This document shows positions 55,031 to 64,000 of a DNA stretch of 64,000 bases, piece after piece. Numbering within the stretch: the stretch's first letter is position 1; each line of letters opens with the position of its first letter. A model generated the notes under the pieces. The model saw only the letters and a list, made by a program, of their open reading frames with translations. It searched no databases and was not told the DNA's origin. The position numbers and the translations under genes were made by a program. Origin of the DNA: Sweltsa coloradensis (taxonomy: Eukaryota > Arthropoda > Insecta > Plecoptera > Chloroperlidae); the NCBI GenBank assembly GCA_024449915.1, contig JAMZAV010000029.1:186001-250000 (forward strand). The letters are read 5' to 3'.

Positions 55031-55711
55031 CAGTGTTGGGGAAGGAACTTTAAAAAAGAACGCGTTCTCGTGAACGCGTTCTTTTTTTGTGAACTTTTCA
55101 GTGAACTTACTCATTTTTTAAATGAATGAACTTGAACTTTTAAAAGTTCTTTCCGAGAACGAACTTTTCAGTTTTAGAAAGTTCATTTGAAAGTTCTTTC
55201 CGTGCGTCGAGCAGCCGTCGACTCGCCGCCGTCCACGCTTAAAAACAATAACAAATCGTTGATCCATCGTAGGTAGGTCACGTAGGTCACGCACAATTCA
55301 CGAAGTTAAAACGATGAACGCCAAATAATTCGTAAAAAAAATCTTCGAAGCCTAAAATGCTAAGTATCTGCCATAATTTTACAAGCTGGTCGACGAGAAC
55401 GTAGTACAAATCATCCACACGATCAAAGACAGCTCAACACTTTCGTAAGACTCAAACTCGCGAGTAGTTTGGTACTCGAACACCCCTAATGTCTTTCCTC
55501 ATGTTTTTCTTCATTTTACGCCAGCCTTTAGTAAAATAGTGATTTTTTTTACAAAAGAACTTTTAAAAGAACTTAGTTCATATTTTTGACGAACTTGAAC
55601 TTTTCAAAATTTTAAGTTTTAAAAGAACTTGAACTTTTTAAAAGTTCATTATTTGAGCTGTGAACTGAACTTTTAAAAAGTTCATTTTAAAAAAGAACTG
55701 ACCCAACACTG
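55031..55711. mobile_element. hAT-like non-autonomous element, CAGTGTTGGG ends
   Basis: Terminal inverted repeat CAGTGTTGGG (55031-55040) and CCCAACACTG (55702-55711), with an exact 8-bp duplication CGGGGGGG on both sides (55023-55030 and 55712-55719). Both subterminal regions are full of GAACTTTTAAAAGTTC-type palindromes that pair across the element; the centre is GC-richer (CGAGCAGCCGTCGACTCGCC). No transposase. Ends and duplication length fit hAT. The target was a poly(G) run, of which 16 G remain on the right. Confidence 0.9.
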
Positions 55712-56079
55712 CGGGGGGGGGGGGGGGGTTCTCACGTCGCTGTCGTCTTTGTCATCGTTCGTATCGTGGTCGGGGAGGTCTTCGAAAGGAGGTGTATAGT
55801 CCAAGACAACGACTGCCAGAGACCGCGTCTAGTACTCCCCGACATGCTAGCTGATGTTTTGCTTGATGGACTTGCTTCTTTTCACACAATAACTTGGGTT
55901 AAATTTCCCCAGGCCCAGACAAAATATGTTGTGTAGAATAAAACGTACAGATAATATCACTCAATGTTTTTGTTAGATATATTGATTTTGATTTTGATAT
56001 CGAACTTTGAAATATTCTTTGTCAGGAACATACTTTTTGTAAAACGCTGTTATGGGTTACTCGTTTAAGACTTAACCAG
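55712..56079. other. Poly(G) run and spacer
   Basis: A run of 16 G (55713-55728), then a GC-richer segment to 55860 with no recognised relative, then AT-rich DNA. Confidence 0.5.
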
Positions 56080-56414
56080 GGGGTCTATTTTTAATGGTGA
56101 CAACAGGCGATCGACAACGTTAGTGACAATAGACAACCGACAACTTTAGTGAGAAGAGCTAGTGAGAACTGCCACCTCGAATTTTTCATCATACCAAATT
56201 AAATAGTAATTACTTACATTTGCTGTATGAAGTTGTTTATTACGTTAAGGAAACATTGGCAGACGGCATTAAAAATGTTAAATGTGTAATTGTTAGCAAT
56301 ACACAGCTATAGCTGCAGTCAGATTCGTTACTATTGTGACTAAAAATGTATTTCAGGTCGACTTTTGTCGCTTGTCGCTGTCGATCGACTATTGTCACTT
56401 AGTAAATAGACCCC
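56080..56414. mobile_element. MITE, GGGGTCTATTT family
   Basis: Ends GGGGTCTATTT (56080-56090) and AAATAGACCCC (56404-56414), with further inverted matches inside (GTGACAA, CGATCGACA). Same family as 3752-3984. The short AG beside each end could be a 2-bp duplication but is not conclusive. Repeated TCGACA/TGTCGA strings give it strong self-complementarity. No coding capacity. Confidence 0.7.
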
Positions 56415-57111
56415 AGACTCGTCTAGCGGCTAGCGCTGTGTAGTAAGTTTGAAAAAGTTTTGAAGCAATATGTTATGTTATTATTAAAATTGGATTTCAA
56501 TTGTTTTTGTTTAAATTTAACATCAGAACAATCATAAACCTACCTGAAAAGAATACTTAGAATTTCCATGCCAACTGCCAATAATATCCATACAATCTAA
56601 AAACAATATTATATTTTTCTAGACAGCCCAGTTGATTTATTAATATTCTGATGAAATAATAACCAACCTCTGCCAACCTTGCTTGTTTTATACTGTTATT
56701 AGCGGTTTGGCTTCAGAAATGGGGTTAGTAATTTATTCATCGAAAAACTAGCACTCGTGTATATTTGGCAGCGTACCGCAAACAGAGCGTTATCGTGTAC
56801 AACCTTCTGAACAGGAGCACCTCTTCATGTTTGCACAGATTTATGTAAACATAATAATGTATGAACATAAATTAATATGAGATACTGCACGAACACGATG
56901 AGGGTGTTTTAAGTTTTATCATCATGCTTGCAAACTACACTTTATTGTTTAATGCTTTTAAATCGAATTTTTAAGGTTCTATTTTTAAAACTTATAGTTA
57001 AGATATCTCACAATACTTAAACATTAAAAAAAATGACATTCGTTCTTACATTTGGTTTATTAATTCACTTTATTTAATAGTCATTTTAAATTTGTTAACA
57101 AAATTACTGTC
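56415..57111. other. No gene seen
   Basis: AT-rich spacer. Confidence 0.4.
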
Positions 57112-57275
57112 TTATTATACATTGTTGTTGTAATATAACTATTTCAAACTTTACTTAACTACCTTTAGTTCAATGTTATGTCTGCCTTTATGTTAATGTA
57201 TTTATTTAGTTGTCTTTCTTTATTTTAAAAAAAAACACAGTTTTTAAACTGAATAGGATAGATGTTAATTAAATA
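57112..57275 (+). mobile_element. LINE 3' end, diverged copy
   Basis: CATTGTTGTTGTAATATAAC through ACTGAATAGGATAGATGTTA and a short (TAAA)n tail; same order as 1900-2072 with many substitutions. Confidence 0.6.
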
Positions 57276-57347
57276 AATAAAAGTTTATTCAGCCAATGCA
57301 CAACGTATAGCAGAAAACGTATGATCTGTATAATTTAATATTATAGA

Positions 57348-57629
57348 TAGAGGTGCGTGTATATAGCGTTTTCAAGTGTCATTTTATAGCGTTTTGTAGC
57401 ATCTATTTTTGGTCTAATTTTAAAACCTTATGTATGAACTTTTTTCAGATTTTTTATTTGAAATCTGGTAATCAAGGTGGAATGAATATCAACTGAATAA
57501 AGATGTGTATAAACAAATTATAGATACTATGAAAAATAAAATAAAATAGGACTTGAAAACCTTAGTTTTAAATGAAAATATAGCGCTTTGTAGCATCTAT
57601 TCACAAAACGCTATTTTCACGTACCTCTA
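57348..57629. mobile_element. hAT-like MITE, TAGAGGTGCG family
   Basis: Left end TAGAGGTGCGTG and right end CACGTACCTCTA form the terminal inverted repeat, with ATAGCGTTTT just inside both and TGTAGCATCTATT repeated further in. Exact 8-bp duplication ATTATAGA at 57340-57347 and 57630-57637. The end sequence and 8-bp duplication fit hAT. 282 bases, no coding capacity. Confidence 0.88.
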
Positions 57630-57637
57630 ATTATAGA

Positions 57638-58084
57638 CAATTTCTATAATAAGCTATTGTATAAGCTATCGTGGTTAGTAGAATAGATGCGCAGTTTGCC
57701 TTCAAATATATGCGTTTATATGTGCTTTATGTATGTACAAATTATTTCAAAACACTAACAACCCCTGAAAATAACAAAACACGTCAATATTAATTAAATC
57801 CAATTGTGAATTGTTTGTCACGAAGTTCTTTAAATTAATATAATTCCCATCACGAACCCAATTATTAATTTGAGTCACGTCCACACCTAGTTTATTTATT
57901 CCCCGTAAACAAAATTATCTCTGTATGCATGCATGCATAGAACTGCAGTGGATCCAGTAGACCGTGAATGCGGTCCAAGCGCGTGGCAGTGAATTGAAAC
58001 ACGGTAACGCTTCCACTAATCAGACCAATCAGCTCGATGCATGCGTCGAGGTAACGATATACTACACGCACGGTAGAGCGGGGG
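57638..58084. other. No gene seen
   Basis: AT-rich, then unique sequence with mixed composition up to the CA-rich array. Confidence 0.4.
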
Positions 58085-58217
58085 ATTCCACACTCACACC
58101 CACACTCACACCCACACCCACACCACACGCACACACCCACACCCACACCCACACCCACACGCACACGCACACACACACACCCACACCCACAAGCACACCC
58201 ACAAGCACACCCACAAA
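58085..58217. repeat. (CACACC)n-type array
   Basis: About 130 bases of CACACC, CACACT and CACACG units, ending with two AGCACACCCACA units. The frames across it on both strands (Thr-Pro-Thr or Val-Gly-Val and Cys runs) are artefacts of the repeat. Confidence 0.92.
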
Positions 58218-59044
58218 GCACCGATGCATTAACATTTTTTCTGTCATCAGTGTTATTGTTTTTCTAGATAATTGTATGATTATTAAAGTTAGGAATCGGC
58301 GTTTTATTGTAATCCTTAGAACGTGCCCGGACGATATTAGAGTTTGTTATTCTGACTTTGGTCAAGTCTAGTTATGCGTTCACACGCACGAAATAGATTT
58401 CGTAAATACGATTAAGAATCAAAAGTTACGAACGCGGAAAAGAAGAGTTGAAAATGTCCTTTGCATAACCTACTGGTATCACTTACAACGCTTTCAGTTT
58501 CTACTTCTAGTTCCTTATAGGAAGCAGGAATGATTTGATGTTCCGCTCGTTCCTTGTCTTGCAGTCATAAAACATTACATCTGAATACAACTTGGTACAA
58601 TTGAAAATTAAGAACATCTGTATACTCTCCTATCATATCGAATTTTCAATATTTATCATAGATCAATTAGAAAATGCTTAACTTATTTGTTTTTGACCAT
58701 TTTGACAGATTCTTAATTCTAGAAAATTGAATTTATTTTTTGTTTATTTTCTATTATAAATTTATGGAAAAGTGCTATAATATATGCCTTTATAATTCAT
58801 ATTTACACAATTATGTAAAATTACAAATAGATGCGACTAAAATTGGCTGATAAATGTAAATGCGCGTAAAATGAGCATGCCAGGCTCCTCTTAATTGGTT
58901 CTTTATAATTTTGTACTGCTCTGCCATCCCTTATAAGCGGTGTAGACGACCAAAATGTTATTTTATCTCCTATCCGTGCTGCTAAGACTGATGCGTTATT
59001 CACTATTGCAAGTCTTCACGCGCACTAAGCCACCAGCTCAGTTC
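58218..59044. other. No gene seen
   Basis: AT-rich. Part (about 58590-58900) matches 60970-61245 in order (CTCCTATCATATCGAATTTT, AGAAAATGC, ATTTATGGAAAAGTG, GTAAAATGAGCATGCC), so both are copies of one unclassified repeat of about 300 bases. Confidence 0.5.
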
Positions 59045-59335
59045 AGTGCGGTAACGCACATTCCGCGACGAATAGAGATGCACTTGTTCATATTGGAGGT
59101 CCCGGGTTCAAATCCTGTCGAGACCTGCAATCATGACCAAAGATTTTTTCCGAGGTTTTCCTCAGTCTTTAGCGCGAATGCTAGTGATTGAGTCCTCTTA
59201 AATAGCCCTCGGACATCCCTTCACAATTGTCCTATCCGTAATATACCTAGTAAGTCATCTGAAAAGGGTCACACCGGTTAAATCTGATGTGTATAGTGTA
59301 TACCCTACAGCGGGTATCCTACAAAAATATTATTA
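59045..59335 (+). repeat. SINE4, tRNA-derived
   Basis: Head part with AGGTCCCGGGTTCAAATCCTG (B box), linker GAGGTTTTCCTCAGTC, then CCTCGGACATCCCTTCACAA and the end segment GTATACCCTACAGCGGGTATCC, which forms a small hairpin. The 5' part of the head is decayed. The frame at 58955-59191 across it is not a gene. Confidence 0.65.
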
Positions 59336-59618
59336 TATTGGACACTATGCACTGATTGGAGATGATTTGTTTTATTAATCACTGTGTGCTACATTACTTA
59401 AAAAAGTGTACCCGTTTATGAAACTACAAGCTAGTGGGAGGGATTACAAGACAAGGTCTATGAATCCACCGTCAAAGTTCACAGACCTTAGTATGAAATG
59501 TAAGATCTTCTAGTTTTTGTTTACGTTTTCGTCGTAATACTAATCATATTGGCTCATGTTTGTTTTAGTTTTTTTTTAATGTGTTATGCATAAGCAAACT
59601 ACAAATTAAACAAAAAAA
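59336..59618. other. Spacer
   Basis: Unique AT-rich sequence under 300 bases. Confidence 0.4.
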
Positions 59619-59738
59619 GTATTTAGAGTCTACCCAGTCATGTCACATAACTGATTTTCAGTGGGGGACATTCCATTTAAAGCCAACCCTGTAGGCACCG
59701 ACACATTCAGCGAGCGAACAATGACCAACTTGTGACTT
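59619..59738 (-). repeat. SINE1 3' part, diverged
   Basis: GTATTTAGAGTCTACCCAGT, tail hairpin remnant, GATTTTCAGTGGGGGACA, AGCCAACCCTGTAGGC and GAGCGAACAATGACCAAC. The rest of the body and the head are missing. Confidence 0.65.
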
Positions 59739-59824
59739 GCATATTTATATATGCCATGTATAACCTTTAAACGTTCTAATGATTATTCTTTGTATATTGA
59801 ACTATACATACGTTAATTTACTTT

Positions 59825-59980
59825 CAAATTACATTCAGACAAGCTTTATGTGCAAGTTTTTCCTGCGTAAGCTTTGGAGGCGAGAGCTTAGCCTTTACTT
59901 TGCAAATTACATTCATACAAAGCTTTACGTCTGAGTTTTTCCTGCGTAAGCTTTGGATACGTGAGCATAGCCTTTATCCT
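59825..59980. repeat. 78-bp tandem duplication
   Basis: Two head-to-tail units starting CAAATTACATTC at 59825 and 59903. Both contain GTTTTTCCTGCGTAAGCTTTGG and AGCCTTTA, with about 10 differences. Not shared with other parts of the window. Confidence 0.8.
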
Positions 59981-60747
59981 AAACTTACTTGAAAGTCTAA
60001 TCCGTTTTTAACTTTTGTCTGCTTGTCTTTGGCTTAAGCGTTCTAGGTAGTCTTTAAAAAAAATGATACTGCGGTTACAACATAGGTAACGAATGTATTC
60101 AACACCCTTCTTCAGTTTAAATGTTCAGATTAAAATTCTTATTTTAAACGCAGGAAATATTCGTCCAATTTTTATATACTCTGTATAATTTCGATGTCTT
60201 TTCTAGCCTTTTGGGCTAATTTATTAAACGCAAGGTACTTTAATTGCCAGAATAATATCGTGATAAAAATGTTAATAAAAAAATTAGGTGGCATTTAATT
60301 ATTTGATGCTCTTATACTACCAAAATGTGTGGGATTCTTTCATTACTCCAATAAATATATTAATCCAATTTAAAAAAAAAACATCGTAAGACAAATGTAA
60401 ATAATAAACTCAAATAATTAAAACACTACCTTTTTAAAAAGAAAATACCAAACAAAACTTTGTAACACTATAAAGGTTGGATCACCGAGCTTTTTCAGTC
60501 GTGTTATCATTGAAATCCAGACTGGTCATACGAAATAATATTTACCTTTTCCATCCAAATTGCACATTAAACTTGTCAATTCAAATGACAATTGCAGTAT
60601 TCCCAGTACTTGAACAAAACGCGTACATTCATAAAATATTAACTGTCACAAGTTTTAAAAGTGTGACAAGTGACATCTCCTGTTGGACTGGAGTGGAGTT
60701 GTCACAGGATTGTGACGTATTTCACGCAGCAATCCCCAGACGAGCCT
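59981..60747. other. No gene seen
   Basis: AT-rich. The 90-codon frame at 60477-60749 has mixed codons and no domain; its last third is less AT-rich, but no splice or membrane feature supports it. Confidence 0.35.
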
Positions 60748-60766
60748 AGCGCCATCTGCCGCGAGA
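60748..60766 (-). promoter_or_regulatory. CTCF-like motif
   Basis: On the minus strand this reads CGCGGCAGATGGCGCTA, which contains AGATGGCGC, matching the core of the CTCF consensus known from flies and vertebrates. Single site, no gene nearby, so function is speculative. Confidence 0.3.
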
Positions 60767-61428
60767 GAAAGATGAACCAACCGCTTGTATTTACCTACAG
60801 TGCTATGATACCCGTCTGCTTTAGAGCAAGAACTTCATAGTTTATCTTATCCTAGAAACAATGAAAAAGCGTAATATTACTTCAATTTACATAAAAGGGA
60901 GAACGACTGATTTGATATTCGGAGCGTTCTTTTTCTGGCAGCCAATAGTATTTAAACCTGTTAAAAACATTTTGTAATTGATAATTATGGACGTTTGTAT
61001 TCCCCTATCATATCGGATTTCTAACATTTATAAAAATCAATCAGAAAATGCGTGTAATTATTTGGGTGATTTTCACCAATTCGACTGATTCTAAATAATT
61101 CTACAAAAATTGGGTGTATTGACTTTATTATAAAACTATGGAAAAGTGATGTGAAATCCAGGTGCCTTCAGAAATTCTTTTTTAGAAAATAATATAAAAT
61201 TTCAAACAAATGTGACTAAAATTTGAAACATAGTAAAATGAGCATGCCTGCCTTGTTATCAAATACATATTAAACTTCCTTGCTACTCTAAACATAACAT
61301 AATATTATTCTGCATTATTTTATCTCGATTACTTTAAAATTTAAGTGCATTTCACATAGTCTACATAATATTATAAATGTAATACATACAAACACAAGTT
61401 CTTATTATCTCATCTTATATTGTAACCG
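60767..61428. other. No gene seen; repeat shared with 58.6-58.9 kb
   Basis: 60970-61245 corresponds to 58590-58900 (see that entry). The remainder is AT-rich. Confidence 0.5.
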
Positions 61429-61522
61429 ACATCCCAAGCTTTCCCATATATCCTTTGTTAACGACACCCCACCCTTTTCACATATATCCGTTGTACACGA
61501 CAACCCAAGCTTTCATATTGTT
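61429..61522. repeat. About 36-bp tandem repeat, 2.5 units
   Basis: Units beginning GACATCCCAAGCTTTCCC, GACACCCCACCCTTTTCA and GACAACCCAAGCTTTCAT; the first two continue with CATATATCC-TTGT. Confidence 0.7.
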
Positions 61523-62319
61523 TAGGTTGTTAAAGTCAGAGATCAAAATTGGTCCAGGATGTTATGATATTTAGATGTATTTAGCGATCAATTTATTGGC
61601 CTGAGCTCATCCATCAGTCCTAATTCCAAGATTCGTGTCCCTTATTTTCTTATTGAAAACTAATACTCAGCATAAAGTGACAAAGATTAATATGCAAAGA
61701 AAATTATACCCGCAAATGGGCATATAAAACAAGTGGCGGTTACATGTTCTTAATCGCATGCATGTACTTGTCACGCAGCTGTATCATTGCCCTGTAATAA
61801 TGAAGTTACTTTTCATTTGAAAGCGTAATTTTTCACACTGCACCCTGCACGCCATTTTGAAATTAATAACGAATCAACGTTGATACTGGGACTCAATTGA
61901 GAAATAACGACGACCAAGCTAAAACACAAGCTATTGTAAAAACATTGTATTTTTATTGAAGAATGATCATCAATCACTTTTTGCCATTACATGTTAACCG
62001 GGTATGTTGCACATGTGTTCGTATATAACATCTTTAAGGCCATATAATAATTTATTTGAAATATTCTTTTTCACTTGAAGCTAAACAACAAAAATATTAA
62101 TATATTCTGAAATAAAAATGGCGTTCAAGTCCAAACTTCAATTAAAAAAGAAACATTGGTTCGAAATATATTATTCAAGTACTTATATATATACTGTTCT
62201 CGAAATCATCTTTTCCACATGCAATCTCCAATGGAAAATTACAAGAAAATGGGAAGGCTCACAAAATAATTGTTAACGAAATGAATATATTACTCATTTT
62301 CACTATTCAAGTTCAAGAT
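61523..62319. other. No gene seen
   Basis: AT-rich spacer. Confidence 0.4.
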
Positions 62320-62339
62320 ATATATATATATATATATGT

Positions 62340-62655
62340 TAGTACTTTAGACAGAAATTAAAAAAGTGGGGTTTGACACCGGGGTTTGAACCCGGGACCT
62401 TAGCTTACCGGGCTATGCTCTTACCAACTGAGCTATGCGGGCACCAATTTTAAAAACTGTCTAATTTTTGGTCTGTTTTGTACATTGTTAATAACGTGTG
62501 TAGAGCAGATTGCACTGCCTATTAGACTGCACATGAAAATAACTTGGAGAAATACAAACCATCTCTGTAACCCTAAGAGTTGGGAAATATGATGTTTAAA
62601 CTTGGCTTTATAGTAGGCGACTATGACGCTGTTATGTTAGTCTTTAGACAGAAAT
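62340..62655 (-). repeat. SINE5-like insertion flanked by direct repeats
   Basis: The direct repeats GTTAGT(A)CTTTAGACAGAAAT at 62339-62358 and about 62637-62655 bracket about 280 bases that include a tRNA-like sequence. The repeats could be the target duplication of a retroposed SINE. (AT)n runs lie outside both ends. Confidence 0.45.
62372..62442 (-). pseudogene. tRNA-like sequence (GGT anticodon position), acceptor broken
   Basis: On the minus strand: GCCCGCATAGCTCAGTTGGT with a good D arm (GCTC/GAGC); a four-pair anticodon stem TAGC/GCTA with loop CCGGTAA, placing GGT (Thr-type) at the anticodon but lacking the usual U33; an intact T arm CCGGG/CCCGG with TTCAAAC. The 3' acceptor strand TGTCAAA pairs with GCCCGCA at only three positions. 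It is therefore a tRNA pseudogene or SINE head, not a working tRNA. Confidence 0.6.
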
Positions 62656-62774
62656 ATATATATATATATATATATATATTATTTATAACATTTAATTTTA
62701 AAACATAATATTCAATTATATAATAATATAATTAAATATAAAATTGTTTAGCGCTTAAAATTAATAAAAATACC

Positions 62775-63027
62775 AATTTCGTGGGGAACCTATCCAGGGT
62801 GCAATGTATGCCACTGTTCAGGTGTAGAACTATGAATATTGTAGTTGGAACAATTGTGAAGGGATGTCCGAAGGCTGTTTAAGGGGACTCAATCCCTTGC
62901 ATTAACGTCAAAGGAAAACCTAGAAAAAAACCTTCAGTCAGGATTGTCGGTCTCGACGGAATTTTAATCCGGGACCTCCCGAATCTGAGTCGCGCGCTTA
63001 ACGCTCGAACTAACACTGTTGGTGCGC
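62775..63027 (-). repeat. SINE4, tRNA-derived, fullest copy
   Basis: On the minus strand: CACCAACAGTGTTAGTTCGA (A-box region), GGGAGGTCCCGGATTAAAAT (B-box region, decayed), GTCGAGACCGACAATCCTGA, TTTTTTTCTAGGTTTTCC, AATGCAAGGGATTGAGTCCC, TTCGGACATCCCTTCACAAT, GCACCCTGGATAGGTTCC. It supplies the linker missing from the 41.8 kb copy. Confidence 0.7.
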
Positions 63028-64000
63028 TTACAATCAATAGTTTACTTCATATTTTCCATTTTTATGCCTTTAGTACAGTTATTTATTGGCCTTCGAGCCA
63101 ACGTACAATATACAAGAGTTAAGTTCATTTAGTACATCATATTAAGCACAATCGCTGCACTCCATAATATCCTGGATGAGGTTATCTCATAGTTACTAAA
63201 ATAAAATGTCCCAATAAGCTTAAGTGAATTAAGCAATTTTTACTTAACACAATTTTCTTTCTTATCATGTAGCATCCTGTGACATGTTAGAATATCACAC
63301 TAGACTTCCATTGCGTCTTAGCGGTCTCTCTCCCCACTCTTATTTGTAGCAAGTATGAGCCATTAGTCTGTAAAATCATCTTGAATAAATAATACCACTC
63401 TGTTTAATTCGCGTGTGTTCTATGCATTACATGAAACGAAACCAAGAATCCATTACCATCTGTATCGTGTGTTCCAAATACACTTCAAACCCACCTAAAT
63501 CTGCCAAAAAAATAAATTTATAATGTTGTACTTAGATTTAATTTAACCACAATGAAATTGCTATCTAGCTAGTGTTTGGATGTAAAGTATGATTCAGTAC
63601 TTTTTCATTTTTCAACACCGCATGTTTGTATTATACTTGTAACCTGTTAACGTCCAATGCAGATAAATATTATTATCAAAATTTTCAATTTCTCTTTGAA
63701 AATTACGAGTTTTTTTGTACGGTTACGTGTATGGTATTTGTTGATAACATTGCATTTTAGCGCAACGTTCGCGATAGATTGGGCAAAGTACTCGCCGATT
63801 ACGCTGTTATGAATGCCTTACACTCTCCCGCCTAACTTATCGTATCATCTTTAAGTTTGAAGCACGCACCCACATTTCTAGCAGGCGCACCTGAAACTAC
63901 TACGTCGCATGCACGGGATTCGGCGAACGCCTAATTAGCTGTGAAATGACGCTCTAGTTTGAACTGAAATAGCTGGTGTTTCCACGCGCGGAGAACTTGG
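63028..64000. other. No gene seen
   Basis: AT-rich up to about 63750, then GC- and CpG-richer to the window edge (63760-64000: GCGCAACGTTCGCG, ACTCTCCCGCC, ACGCGCGGAGAAC). The rise at the edge could announce a promoter or gene beyond the window. Confidence 0.35.

Noticed and set aside
57892..58371. Open frames with Thr-Pro or Cys-Gly-Val repeats on both strands
   Set aside because: Translations of the (CACACC)n array.
62372..62442. Functional tRNA-Thr gene
   Set aside because: Acceptor stem pairs at only three of seven positions and position 33 is C; treated as tRNA-derived.

Overview
This window is non-coding, repeat-dense DNA from an animal nuclear genome, most likely an arthropod and probably an insect. 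The reasons are strong AT richness, no operons or long open frames, many tRNA-derived SINEs, a Penelope-like retroelement, Helitron-like and hAT-like elements, and a 36-base fragment near the left edge that reads like the 3' end of an insect-type 5S rRNA (CTTGGGAACACC...GTTGGC). The lineage call is inference; nothing here fixes a species. No multi-exon protein gene was found. The one gene-like object is a 58-codon single-pass membrane smORF at 16349-16525, whose GC-rich codon use stands out from its surroundings and which has TATA-like boxes upstream and an AATAAA downstream.

The rest is a layered set of transposable elements. (1) A Helitron-like non-autonomous family is present in at least eight full or partial copies (9.07-10.39 kb, a cluster of five at 16.86-23.26 kb, 29.74-30.61 kb, 35.15-36.19 kb). 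It ends in CTAG after a conserved AACGC/GCGTT hairpin, begins with TTGGATGAG, TTAGACGAG or TTAAGCGAG, and repeats that start as an inverted copy just inside the hairpin. Two copies sit inside other repeats whose unbroken form is also in the window, which fixes their ends to the base or nearly so. (2) SINE family 1 has a tRNA-Trp(CCA)-like head and an (ATTT)n tail, with about nine copies, all on the minus strand. (3) SINE families 2 to 5 have other tRNA-like heads. (4) Cut-and-paste elements include three hAT-like MITEs with 7/8 or 8/8 target duplications, a 742-bp element with a 7-bp duplication, three copies of a TTAA-flanked element, an 889-bp element with 126-bp terminal inverted repeats, and several smaller TIR elements. 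(5) Retroelement remains are a frameshifted Penelope-like element (RT plus GIY-YIG) at 44.3-46.3 kb, two opposed non-LTR LINE 3' ends at 26.4-27.8 kb, and several copies of a LINE 3' tail ending in (TAAA)n.

Simple repeats include a 140-bp (GCAAC)n array, a 290-bp (TGAG)n array, (TA)n tracts beside the Penelope-like element, and a (CACACC)n array. Many apparent open frames are translations of these arrays and are not genes.

Nesting gives a relative history: LINE tail older than Helitron copy C; SINE1 older than Helitron copy H; SINE2 captured before Helitron copies H and I split; Helitron I older than the hAT MITE inside it; TTAA element older than the SINE1 fragment inside it. Long AT-rich stretches between these blocks hold nothing I can name.
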